A stretch of DNA of 64,000 nucleotides, from positions 62,001 through 126,000 of the forward strand of contig NC_034011.1 in assembly GCF_000346465.2 (NCBI RefSeq). The letters are read 5' to 3'. Both the position numbers and the translations under genes were made by a program. The notes beneath the pieces were generated by a model. The model searched no databases and was not told the DNA's origin. It was given only the letters and a program-made list of their open reading frames with translations. Shown piece by piece: positions 1 through 10,170 of this stretch (within the stretch, counting starts at the first letter, position 1; each line of letters begins with the position of its first letter). This stretch comes from Prunus persica. Taxonomy: Eukaryota; Streptophyta; Magnoliopsida; Rosales; Rosaceae.

Positions 1-1394
1 GCTCGACATGTGTCGTGTCCAGAGGCCCCTCTTATATGGCATGAAAGGAATTGAACTATTGGATAAAAGCATTCATTGAGTGAAGAAATTGTCACACCAA
101 ATCAAAATTTTCTATTGCTTTCAAGCACATCATGCGTTCTTACTATTGGATAAAGGCATTCAGGAGTGAAGAAAATGTCACACCAAATCGAAATTTTCTA
201 TTGCTTTGGAGCACAATATACGTTATTATTTTCATGCTTTCCTAGGAGAAGAGTTTAGTAACTATCAAGAATCCGTATATTCCCGTTAGCACATAAAATG
301 CTATTATATAATTTTTATGGGCTTTAGCTCTACAATGCTTTCCTAGGAGTAGAGTTAGTTGTTGAAAGCCCATAAATGCTATTTAAAATTGCCAATATTA
401 TTTTGATAATAAAAAATATAAAAAAAGAATTGAAAGACGGGTTTTTAAAATTATTTTCCCAAAGCTTGAATTTGACCAAGGACTAATTTGACACCAAAAA
501 AATTGCAGGCGGTAATCTAGCATAAAAAAAACTGTTTGTGACAATGTGAAATAAAATAGTAGTCATGGGACTCACGTGACTCTTTTTGACAGAACTCTAA
601 CAGCTATGACGGTATGTTGTATTTTGTCACAACAATTTAGTTCAGGTGATAAATTGTCACATAATGACGTTCAGGTGGTCAAGTGTCGAAATGGGTAAAG
701 TTCAGGTAGTATTTGCTAAATTTTCCCCTAAATTACGACATTAATCAATGCATGTTACGCTTTTCATGTCAAAACTCCTTTAGACTGATAAATCTAGTGA
801 GTCAGAGCAATATATGTCTTGATAACTCTTTCAATTTATTCGCAACCAAATGAATTTGAAAATTTTCCACCTGTTCAAATTCACATATTGATCAATTTCT
901 TAAACATCACACCTACACTTGAAGTCAAAACTGTTTGATTGCATTATATCGAGAGTGATTACTTCAACAATCATACACCTTAAAAAATTTCAAGGTATTT
1001 CTTAAGACAAACCAAACACATCTAGTTACACAATTATGAGGATGCAGCCAGAACATTTGAAGCTCTTAAAGCTTGGATTTGGTCTGCTCCCTTGAGTGAT
1101 GGATACAAACTAAACAGAAATTGCAAGCATGCTTCCAGGAAAGACCATCCACATTCAGCTGTCATCAGACAGACCAAGCTTTTGAGCAGGCAAAGTCGAC
1201 TAAAGAATGTTAGATATTACATCAAAAACTAGTTAGGACGATGCTTTTGCAACAAAATGAGCTTTGTGACACAAACTGCAACAAACAGCGTATTTTCACA
1301 TGTTGTATGGCATAATGAGTGCAGAAACCATTCTTGACTCCTTTTTTATTAGCCTAAATTCCATTCTAGGCATTTTACTGTTGTTGGAGCAGCG
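1..1394. other. Intergenic DNA downstream of the HCA59-like gene, with small repeats
   Basis: I see no gene here. Positions 56-230 hold an imperfect tandem duplication with a period of about 87 bases, each copy beginning near ATTGGATAAA. Positions 540-725 resemble the end of a transposable element, with several short blocks built on TTCAGGTGG/TTCAGGTAG and GTGTCGAAATGGG, but no partner end was found inside the window. The last part (about 1000-1394) is probably the 3' UTR and flank of the minus-strand gene that stops at 1395. Confidence 0.45.
56..230. repeat. Tandem duplication, ~87-bp unit, two imperfect copies
   Basis: The block starting GGATAAAAGCATTCA at 61 recurs as GGATAAAGGCATTCA at 148, and both are followed by a shared stretch containing GTCACACCAAATC and TTTTCTATTGCTTT. 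The copies differ by scattered substitutions and a small indel. Confidence 0.7.
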
Positions 1395-3344
1395 TTACCT
1401 CCGCATGACACGGTGACGCTCTCGTTTGCGGAAGCGCTCAAGCATGAACTGATCTGTTGCAGCTTGCCTCTGCCCTGCCACTTCTGTACCAGTGTCATTT
1501 TGTCTGGAAACACCACCATCATCCTGTGCACTTCTATCTTTGTAGAGCTCAGGATGTTCTGTAAGTTCCATGTTTGTTGTTAGTAAGTTTCATGTTTGTT
1601 GTTAGTGTGTGTGAGAAACCACCCTCCCCTTATAGTTTAAACTATCGCTTGTATTTAAATAAAAAAAAGATTTTGTGACTAGCATAGCCCTTGACTTACC
1701 AGTTTGGTGTGAAGTCAACTAGGTAATCTACTCATATTATTCAATGGAATCAAGAAGGAAAGCTAACCAACCTCTTCTAAGTTTTTCAGCATAATCCCTG
1801 CCACGCTGGAAATAATCAGCACTGTAACTTGAGGGGATGCTAAATTCTGATTTTGTCTGCCCAATGAGCCGCTTCTCCTGCAAAAACTTCTTGGCAGCCT
1901 CAGTTTCCTCAATATTTCTTAACTTGTATCTGCAATCATTAGAAATAATAAAACATAACAATTAAAAGGCAAATAAAAACTTACAGTATAGGAAAAATTA
2001 TCATATAAATCATGCATCCATGAGATTACATGCAAGGATTCTGCTCTCATGCTACCAATGCAGATTCAAAAATTAAGGCATAACCTTGTGACCATCTATG
2101 CTCACTTTCGTTAAGAAGGATGAAGAATTGCATAGAAAAAGTACTCTACAGCTAATTTCAAACAAGAACATTCACATAACATATAGTGTAATAAATTAAG
2201 AGTAGGAAAGGGCTTTACTCAATAGGAAGCTGAACCTCGGCAATCCCAGTAGTCCACTGAGTGGAGCTTTCTTCTGAGTTTCGCCTTTTCACCTGGCAGG
2301 AAATGGCCCAAGTTAAAAGAAGTTGATGTAGTGAAAGGGCTTTAAGGATGAAATGAACAAGTTGGGTGAGCAACACTAAAAAGAGTCGTAGGTCTAGATA
2401 GGTCTGATGTACTCACATACATAGAAGCATTTTGGAAAATAAAACTAGAGTGCTGAGTGACTCACTTTAAGATGGTCAGGTATCTTGTATAACTCATCTT
2501 CAGCACGCTTTAAATCATTTTCAACTTGATCTGAAGCATCAATTTTCCTGCCCCTCTTCTTTGCTAATTCTTGTTCAACATATTTCAACCTTTCAAATAA
2601 TCAACATAGGAAGCCTTAATCATGTTCGGTAATACAACATTCCCTCGTAGTCCCATTCTACACTAATGCAAGAGCAATATAAATAGCAAAAGAAAAGGAC
2701 ATTACATATTGGGATCTTCAACCATGACGGCAGTTTCCTGAGCAAAGGTATCTTGGAGAACTAAATCATCTTTGTCTCCATCTCCGCCACCACCTTCACC
2801 GTGCTTATTACTAGGAGAATGAGTGCCGTCGCTTCCTCTCTTGTTCTTATCAAGGTTAGTATTATTGTTACTATTGTTGTTGTTATTAGTAGTACTAGGA
2901 ATGTTCTGCGTCGCACCATTACTAGTTAAGGCAGGAATCCCAGACTTCCTCTCCCTCTGCTTTTGCAGGAATTTCACCTCCTCCAGCGCCAATCTGCACA
3001 TTCATACTTCATAGATTACATTCTTTCTTTTCAAATTACAATACCAGAATTTAAGAAAATACAGAAAGCCCTAATATGATTATCAGTCTACACTGAATAT
3101 CCTTCTGCTCATTATTTCTATTTCAGTAAAATTATAGCACTTTTTCTATCTTCCAGTTTTATAAAATCCAAAAAATTAAAAACGAAATTAATACAAAAAC
3201 AACGTCGGAAGGTACCTACCTCCTCTCTTCTTCTTCTTCATCTTCCTGGTCACTGATTTTTTCAGAATCTTGGTTATCCTCAGCGGGCGCGTTTCTTTTT
3301 CTGAAATTCTTCTTCATCTTCATCTTCTGCTGCTGCGATTGCAT
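1395..3344 (-). CDS. C9orf78/HCA59 (Tls1) family spliceosome-associated protein
   Basis: Six exons join to 310 residues: 3220-3344, 2706-2993, 2466-2589, 2219-2292, 1772-1929, 1395-1558, all with GT-AG borders that keep frame. The N-terminus is basic then acidic (QSQQQKMKMKKNFRKRN followed by a Glu/Asp run). The middle holds LALEEVKFLQKQRERKSGI and a plant-specific Asn/Gly-rich linker. The family signatures are DTFAQETAVMVEDPNM, MLKYVEQELAKKRGRK, LYKIPDHL, then EETEAAKKFLQEKR and SYSADYFQRGRDYAEKL. The last exon ends in the basic tail RKRERHRVMRR. In animals C9orf78 binds the BRR2/PRPF8 spliceosome core and affects 3' splice site choice, and fission yeast Tls1 acts through Brr2 splicing of telomere factors; a nuclear splicing role here is inferred from the family. 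Length fits plant homologues (about 280-310). The MULE at 3634 begins only ~290 bases upstream of the start codon. Confidence 0.88.
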
Positions 3345-3624
3345 TCTATTCGGTCTTACCACCAAATTCAAATTCAATTTAGGGACTCGATACCGTTGTT
3401 ATTAGATTCTAATTTTTTGAACCCTAGGCTCTAAATCTCACCTGCTACCCACGAGACTCCGTTGTATTTGCCTGCTTTGAGCTTTTCTTCTGTATTTTGC
3501 CTACTTTTGCCAAGGGAAATTCTATATAAACCCCACAAAATGCTCTCTAAACCCAAACTCCAAAGTTTCGTCACTTAAACTTTCCGCTTTACCCTGGAAT
3601 AGAACTTTAAAAAAGGATGGAAGA

Positions 3625-3633
3625 AAGATTATA
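3625..3633. repeat. 9-bp target-site duplication of the MULE, left copy
   Basis: The sequence AAGATTATA lies directly before the left terminal repeat and recurs exactly at 9175-9183 after the right one. Nine bases is the size made by Mutator-family transposases. Confidence 0.9.
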
Positions 3634-3922
3634 GGACAAACTACAATAAATCCCCAACTAATAGGGTCATTTACGAGTTTATATCTGATTTTTGGGACAT
3701 TTACCAGTACATACTTAACGTTATGGAAAACTTACAAATTGCCCCATCTGTTAGCGAGACCGTCAAGAAATCTGTTATCTGCCTGCGTGGCGTCTAGCTG
3801 GACGATTTTTTAAGGGCATTTTGGGCATCTCATGTCCCTGGGTTTCGCGCCCAAAACAACATGTGGCCTTCTATAATTCAAAAAAACAAAAAATAAAAAC
3901 CCCCAAATCGAGTTCCAGATCT
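3634..3922 (+). repeat. Left terminal inverted repeat of the MULE
   Basis: It matches the reverse complement of 8888-9174. Recognisable blocks shared by both ends include GGGTCATTTACGAGTT, CTGTTATCTGCCT, AAGGGCATTT, GCATCTCATGTCCCTG and CGCCCAAAACAACA. In MuDR the TIRs hold the transposase binding site and the promoters, and the same is likely here because both internal genes start just inside the TIRs. Confidence 0.9.
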
Positions 3923-4000
3923 AAGCCCCCACTTAGACCTAAGCCCCAAATCGACAAAAGTAGTTGCCCAGGTTCCAATTTGAAGAAGACAAAGACGACG

Positions 4001-4417
4001 ATGTCGACGAGGTCGTTGATGTCTACAAATCGAAGATGCGAAGTGGGCCAGCCCATTTGTCACTGGGGCAATCAATGTCGTCTGACGACGTCGTGGACTG
4101 ACAACAACCCTGGGAGATTGTGGGGCTGCGCCGATTATGGGGTAAGAAGAGGTTGTGCATTCTTTGAATGGTATGATCTACAGGTATGCGAAAGGTCTAA
4201 GATTGTGATATGTGGACTATTGAAATGATTACGTAAGGAAGAAGAGGAAAACCGAAAATTGAAAAAAGAGGTTGGAGCTGCCTTGAAAGCACAAAGATTT
4301 CTACAAGCAAGTGTTCTGGGTTCTTGGATTTTTTTGATTGTGTTGTTGGGAATGCTAATACTAGAATGGAGAGACTCTGGATCTTCCAAGAATGTGAAAT
4401 TAGTACTTACATTTTAG
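4001..4417 (+). pseudogene. GRF-type zinc finger, coiled-coil, membrane-anchor protein carried by the MULE (in-frame stop)
   Basis: The frame opens at ATG 4001 (MSTRSLMSTNRRCEVG), just inside the left TIR, and ends at TAG 4415-4417; one internal TGA at 4226-4228 interrupts it. The first part is a GRF zinc finger: PICHWGNQC, then TSWTDNNPGRLWGCADYG and GCAFFEWYD. The classical Cx(2)C pair is written CHWGNQC here, so the spacing is slightly unusual. After the stop the same frame gives an acidic/basic heptad stretch (RKEEEENRKLKKEV) and a hydrophobic segment (GSWIFLIVLLGMLILEW), a likely single transmembrane helix with a short tail. GRF fingers bind single-stranded nucleic acid in topoisomerase III alpha, APE2 and NEIL3. 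Its role in a transposon is unknown; by position it corresponds to mudrB. An open frame extends upstream to 3821 but that part is TIR sequence. Confidence 0.75.
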
Positions 4418-4846
4418 GGTCTAGAACTTAGAAGACTTGGGTGATGTTTTTTGTGGCCATTTGTGGGACATTTTGGAAAATCAAAGTGCTTTATGTGTAT
4501 GAAAAGTCTGTTTCTTGTAATTTCCCATGTCAAGTTGTATGAAAGATGTTTATGTATGAACAATTGTTAGGCAATTTCTAAATGCATAGATTGTTTATGT
4601 ATGCACAATTGTTAGGCAATTTCCAAATGAACAATTGCTTGAAGGCAAATTCCATTATATTTTGAGTTCAAAATACATACATATTTTTCCAACCTTTGCA
4701 ACTCAAATTTACAAAATGAACATGAGCACCTAATATGGAATATAATAAAACAGCTACCAAAAGTTGACAAAATGGCCACATCACAAAACCAAAAGTTGTC
4801 CTAGTTCAAAATAAAATGGAATTTGCATAAACTAAGAACTAAGAGT

Positions 4847-7800
4847 CTATGTTCTTTGTCTCTTGGATGCTTTCAATCCTATTCCAACAGTTTCAGCTAC
4901 ATTTGGCTGGGAAGCATTTAGTGCAGCCTTCTTTGCAGCAGCAACAGCCTTTGCCCTTGCATATGCAAGCTTTCTCCTAACTCTTGTAGCTACTTTTGCT
5001 TCATCCTACAGAGAAAAAACACTTTCAACTTCAAACAATAAAACAATAATATAGCTTTTCCATTTTAAGGAAGAAACAACAAAATATTTCATCAATAGGC
5101 TAGCAATAAAAATAGGCACTCACAGCAGCAACTGCAGGGTCTTGGTTATGTATTTTTCTTGGTCTTCCTTTACCTCTTGATAGGGGTTTTTCCTTTTGAG
5201 GTAGATTCTGATGGTGAGTGGTTTTGTTATGGCTAGTTGAACTACAAATACTACACCTCATTTGCATTCCTTGTCTTCCCAACCATTTTTTCCCAATCTT
5301 ATCTATTCTCTCTTCAACTCCTTTTATCCTCACATTCCTAGGTCTTCCATGTTGTCTAGTGTAGGCTGGTGGCTTTATTGTTGTTTGGTTGGTCTTCTCC
5401 TATAGTTGTGACCCATTAATTGGCATAATGAGATTGTTATAGAGGGTCATGTAACTGTCCTTGCTGTAGTATGAATGCACATAATCCTCCAAAACTTTAC
5501 CTCATTTATAATGTATGGTAGCAATTCCATGAGCACAAGGAATGCTTGACAAGTCCTACTTTCTGCAAGAACAAGTGTGATAATCCAAATCCACCACATA
5601 TTGGTCACCTCTTCCTACATCCACTTGATATTTAGGACCACCAGACCAATGCACTATACAATTACATGCTTCTAACTTTTTGTGTTGGACATGGTCAAAA
5701 ATGTTCTTGCATATTTGATGAGGCCAGCTGCTCATCTTGTCCCTCCTCCACTAGATCCTTCTCATCAACAAGCACCTGATCATCTCTAGCATTGTGATAA
5801 TTGGCTTGTCCCTTGTTGTCTTGATACTATTGTTGAAGCTTTCACACAAGTTATTCTGCAGCATATCATACTTAATATGTGTTCTGACATGAGACTTAGA
5901 CCATTGTGTTGGTGGCTTATCAGCAAGCCACTCCCATGCATTGCTATCTAAGGTCTTCATTACTTCCATTTGATAGTTAAAACAAGGCATATTGGTAGCT
6001 CTAGCACATGTCCATAACTGATCTCTCAAAACTTTACCTTTATACGTTTTGTTGAAGTTATCCCAAAGGTGCCTCACACAGAATCTTATCTCAACATTAT
6101 GCACAATGTCTTCAAATCCACCATGCAGTCATTTTTGCTTGTCAGATATAAAGGCCCATCCATAGGAATTAACAAGTCCACATTATTGGCCAACAGATCA
6201 ATGAACCATGTCCATGACTCCCTCGTTTCCATCTTAATCATAGCATATGCTAGCACCCAAGTCTCGTTATTGGGATCGATCCCAACTGTTATAAGCAACT
6301 GTCCACTATAAACCCCTTTTAAATGGCAAGCATTTAACCCAATAAAAGGCTTATAGTTCATCTTAAACCCTATCTTTCATGGTTTTAAACAAATGTACAA
6401 CCGCTTAAAAACAGTTTCAGGATCAACAAACTCACAGTGCATCTTTGTTGTGGAGCCAGAGTTTTTATCTTCCAGCTCATGGCAATAATCCCATAGCATG
6501 GCATATTTCTCAGCAACCGTTCCTTTAATGATTCGTAGCGCCTCTGCCTTTGCCCTGTAAGCTTTCATCCTAGATATACCTACTTTAAACTCAGAAGAGG
6601 CTGCGTTCATTATAGACTGTAGGCATCGTGGGATTTGACTGAATCCTAGGCAGGAACTTATCTCTCAACCATTTACTTGAGGCTTGTGTGTTTTCAAATA
6701 CTCTGACACAATTATGAATGGGATTATAGTATTTCACCACCAAGCTTCGATCTGTAGGGCTTTTCCAAGCCACATAAATTTGCCATGGACAACTCACTGC
6801 TTTACAAATTGCCTTCAGCTTATACTTTTCATTCCTGAAGAAAGTGACCTATTTCCTACTCAACAAGCAATATTCACGAACAGCTTCTCTGAAAACCTTG
6901 CAATCACTGAATATCATTCCAATATCAAATACAGGGTTTTATTTGTTTGTTTCATGGTTATAGTGTTTGAATTTTTTCCCCCTTGCAACGGTTTCATCAT
7001 CTTCATTTGAATAAACACTTTTTAACTCATCCTCCACTGCTTGATCCCCCTCTTCCAATCTGATGTCTTGAAAATATGTATAGTGAAAATCTGTAGTCCA
7101 GGAAGGCTGCTCCCTATTTTGACCAGTCTATAAAGGTTGGTCTTCATTTTGACCAGTCTGTAAATGGTTGTCCCTACTTAGACTAGCATATGAAGGGTGG
7201 TCCCCACTTGGACCAGCATGTAAAGGTTGGTCCCCACTTGGACCAGCCTATGAAGGTTGGTCACCACCTGCCAAGTTGTCAGAATTACGGACACCATCTT
7301 CACCCTCATTAACAAAACCACCTTCATTAACAGCACCACATTCACCCTCATTTATCTCATCATCTTGAAGAGGCCGAAAAGTATCTTCAACCGGGGTATG
7401 GTAAGTAATCCACTGTTGCAAAAAATGGTTTTCTCAGCTATCTCTTCAATGTTATCCTCTCTACTCACTGTCAACAAAACTAGATGTATTTGATAAGGAT
7501 GCATCACTATCTTCCCCTTCTGTTGCACTTGTCATTGCCACACATTTACCCTTTGAAGACCTTGTAGCCCTTGCCCTCTTTGGTGCCTCAGGTTCAGCCA
7601 CTTCTTTACCCTTTGAAAACTTTGTAGCCCTTACCCGCTTTGGTGCCTCAGGTTCAGCCACTTCTTTATCATTTGAAGACCTTGCAGCCTTTTCCCTTCT
7701 TTGGTGCCTCAGCCACTGTTTTACCCTTTCCCCTCTTTGGTGCCTTAGCCACTGTTTTACTATTTCCTTTCTTTGCTACCTCAGCCACTGTTTTACCCTT

Positions 7801-8322
7801 TGCATTCTTTAGTGCCTCAGGTTCTGAAAAAACCCCAACATCCTCCACTGCTTCTTGCTCCACTATCTTCACCTTATGTGGCTTAGGATATTTAGTTGGC
7901 TGCTCAACATTGCTCTTTGTCTTATAAGGAACAAGAGGACTACAATCAGCATATCCTATATCCTCAATCACCATTGACCTCTGTTTTTGTACCCCGGAAC
8001 CTTCCACTCTTTGCAGCTCGATCTGTTTGTGTTTGTTTAAAAAGGTATAAGGGTCATCAGCCAATTGTGTCAAAAATATATCTATCTCCCTTACTCCTGG
8101 CACACATTCACACATTTTCATAACATCTTCATCAGATAAAATTTTTTCTACACAAGAAGAGTTGGGAAGCTCATAGTGATATAACACTATACCATCATAC
8201 TCTAACTCCTTAACTATCATACCAATTTCAAACATAGACATTTGGTCCTTATCGCAAAAATCAATGAAGTCCATAGTCCCATTTACATACAGGTTGTCAC
8301 ATATAGAACCCACATGGTTCAT
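4847..8322 (-). pseudogene. MURA-type MULE transposase, degenerate
   Basis: Read on the minus strand, pieces in family order are: an N-terminal PB1-like domain (8322 to about 8050, containing YHYELPNSSCVEKILSDED), a Lys/Ala/Pro repeat linker with units like VAEPEAPKR, a MuDR DNA-binding domain near 6600-6850 (AVSCPWQIYVAWK), the MULE DDE domain at 5750-6360 (HLKGVYSGQLLITVGIDPN, ESWTWFIDLL, EIRFCVRHLWDNF), a SWIM zinc-finger region near 5500-5700, and a basic tail with a degenerate zinc knuckle (MRCSICSSTSHNKTTHH) ending at stop 4847. A final intron is visible (donor GTGAGT near 5123, acceptor near 5007). The gene is dead: several frameshifts (near 7665, 6160) and stops interrupt it, and the expected first catalytic Asp in the GLDxCHLKG motif reads Asn (FIGLNACHLKG). 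The second Asp survives as ISDKQK in a shifted frame, followed by a stop. Confidence 0.85.
7140..7275. repeat. Short tandem repeats inside the MULE transposase linker, ~27-bp unit
   Basis: Blocks with GGTTGGTCCCCACTTGGACC recur about every 27-30 bases with small changes. On the coding (minus) strand they give repeats of the type AGPSGDQP, a low-complexity linker between the PB1-like and DNA-binding parts. Confidence 0.65.
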
Positions 8323-8887
8323 TCAAATAGTAAACTTATCATCTTCACCTACAAAGCCACATAGCAGTCAAACCTATCAATAAACAATTGTTCAATACAG
8401 AACTGGTGAATAAACAAGGATATAAACAAATGCAAAGGTTTTGGACCACTAAGTATTGTCTGGAATCGAAAGCAGTTTGGTTCGGAAAAAAAAAAGTTAT
8501 TTTTTTTATGCTTTTCCAACAACACAACGACAGAAATAGACCTTTTATGCTTTTCCAACAACACAACGACAGAATTGGACCATGGACCACAAATATCACT
8601 CTCCAGCACACTTCAAAGCAAATGAAAGGTTCAGACAAAATAAAACCGCAGACATCTAACCCTTTACGACGAAACCAAAAAGCAAGAAGTATTAAAACTG
8701 CCTTCAACTTACAGTAACGAGGAGCACAACAACCATGAGGATGAATACCCCACGGCATCTCGAATTACAGCAACCCAGCCTTCTTTGTGCTTTTGATCGA
8801 TGCAAAATGGGGATTAGGTTCAATTTGTGGAATTGGTTTCGATTTGGGGGGGAAATCGACTTGGTTGAGGGGGTTTATGGACGACGA

Positions 8888-9174
8888 CTATCTGGAACTC
8901 GATTCGAGGGTTTTTTTTTTTTTTTTTTGAATTACAAAAGGCCACGTGTTGTTTTGGGCGCAAAACTCAGGGACATGAGATGCTTGAAATGCCCTTAAAA
9001 AAGTGTCCAGTGGACGCCACATAGGCAGATAACAGATTTTCTGACGATCTCGCTAACGGATGGGGTAATTTGTAGGTTTTCCGTGACGTTGAATATGTAC
9101 TGATAAATGTCCCCAAAATTGGGTATGAACTCGTAAATGACCCTATAGGTTGGGGGGTTTATTGTAGTTTATCC
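8888..9174 (-). repeat. Right terminal inverted repeat of the MULE
   Basis: It is the inverted counterpart of 3634-3922 and ends in TTTATTGTAGTTTATCC. A run of about 20 T at 8908-8929 corresponds to an A-rich patch in the left repeat. The transposase reading frame begins ~565 bp inside it. Confidence 0.9.
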
Positions 9175-9260
9175 AAGATTATATAATTTACATAAAAACT
9201 TTCCGCTTATTTTAAATTGACACCCAATCTTTGAAGACTTTACAAACTTATAATTGTTGG

Positions 9261-9397
9261 TGCGGTATAGCTCAGTTAGTTGAGTTCTTTCACCTCCGTT
9301 TATGTGGGAAGATGTTTGAAACCTCTAAGCATTCAATGAATATTTGTGTAAACTCCTTTCCCTAATCGCTTGTACTATAAAAAATAAAAATAAAAAC
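9261..9397 (+). mobile_element. tRNA-derived SINE
   Basis: The 5' part carries a pol III A box (TAGCTCAGTTAGTTGAG at 9270) and, ~45 bases later, a degenerate B box (GTTTGAAACC). It ends with a TGTACTATAAAAAATAAAA tail. The flanks AACTTATAATT (before) and AACTCATAACT (after) match at 9 of 11 positions and look like an old target duplication. It is not a functional tRNA because the acceptor stem and anticodon arm do not fold. Confidence 0.6.
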
Positions 9398-9677
9398 TCA
9401 TAACTAAATTCATGAAAACCTACATGTGATGTGAGCTCTTCCGTGGATGACTTTGTTTCATTAAATGGTTACATGGCGAAATGGATCCCATTTTTATCTT
9501 GTGGGCTAAACATAGATGTGGAATTTCACATATCAACTCAGAGCACATCATGTGGACTTTTCATGTCAAGAATGATGGAAATGCCCTTTTATGAAACGAA
9601 AGGGAAACTAAAAGGTCTTGGCCAGCCGGACTACCTTGGGCTAAGGAGATCAACCCAAGTCAAGCCCAATAAGACAT

Positions 9678-10074
9678 TGATCTAGGAGGATCTACCAACA
9701 AAAATAAACGTAATATACTATAATTATAATTTATTAGATTATTAGATTATTTAAAACCATAAAAACTAATGATTCATAACGAATTGTTATAAACCATAAA
9801 AAAAATTAATGGTTTTAAATGGGTGAGATTTTAGGCAATTCATTCTTTACGACTTAAAATAATTTTATATTTTAGTTTAGTTAATTTTAGCAACTAAACC
9901 TTGTATAAATACGTAAGTTATTCATTGAAATGAATTAAGCAATTCTGAAAGAAGAACTCAAAGTAGTTCCGTACTTTCTTCCTTTTGTTTCTCTAATTGT
10001 CTTAAAATTTCTCCCATTCCCTTTTTCCTATAGACTAGGAATTCATAGTTCTATCGACTAGAAGTTTTGGATCA
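9678..10074 (+). repeat. 5' LTR (397 bp)
   Basis: It begins TGATCTAGG and ends TTGGATCA. It includes a TATAAATA element at 9904-9911, about 165 bases before the LTR end, which is a fitting position for the U3 promoter. It is otherwise alignable with 14554-14863. Confidence 0.9.
9904..9911 (+). promoter_or_regulatory. Probable TATA box of the retrotransposon 5' LTR
   Basis: TATAAATA lies within a segment (about 9825-9926) that is missing from the 3' LTR. That places the presumed promoter only in the 5' copy. Confidence 0.5.
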
Positions 10075-10076
10075 AG

Positions 10077-10088
10077 TGGTATCAGAGC
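10077..10088 (+). promoter_or_regulatory. Primer binding site, initiator tRNA-Met type
   Basis: TGGTATCAGAGC starts two bases after the 5' LTR. This is the standard plant sequence complementary to the 3' end of initiator tRNA-Met, used to prime minus-strand DNA synthesis. Confidence 0.9.
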
Positions 10089-10170
10089 ACCAGATCCGAT
10101 AGGGTGATGGTGGTTTATGGTCTCAACTCACAACCAACGTAAAGCTTCTGGAGAATAACTTTTAGGTCCT

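Larger units (their letters stand above)
3634..9174. mobile_element. Mutator-like element (MULE), 5541 bp, with long terminal inverted repeats
   Basis: The ends are inverted copies: 3634 reads GGACAAACTACAATAAA and the complement of the right end reads GGATAAACTACAATAAA. Similarity continues for ~285-290 bp, to about 3922 on the left and about 8888 on the right. A perfect 9-bp duplication (AAGATTATA, 3625-3633 and 9175-9183) flanks it. Inside are a minus-strand MURA-type transposase gene (4847-8322) and a plus-strand GRF zinc-finger gene (4001-4417) that converge, the same plan as maize MuDR with mudrA and mudrB. Both genes are broken by stops or frameshifts, so this copy cannot be autonomous. 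The two TIRs differ at roughly one base in ten by eye, which suggests an old insertion. A short relative sits at about 27654-28030. Confidence 0.92.

Noticed and set aside
3821..4000. N-terminal extension of the GRF gene
   Set aside because: The first 60 codons lie in the terminal inverted repeat and have no domain; ATG 4001 is the natural start.
9270..9345. Possible tRNA gene (A box and B box)
   Set aside because: The acceptor and anticodon stems do not pair and an A-rich tail with a flanking duplication follows, so it is a SINE.
9431..9685. 84-codon plus-strand frame before the LTR element
   Set aside because: It runs into the LTR, has no recognisable domain, and no splice partner was found.
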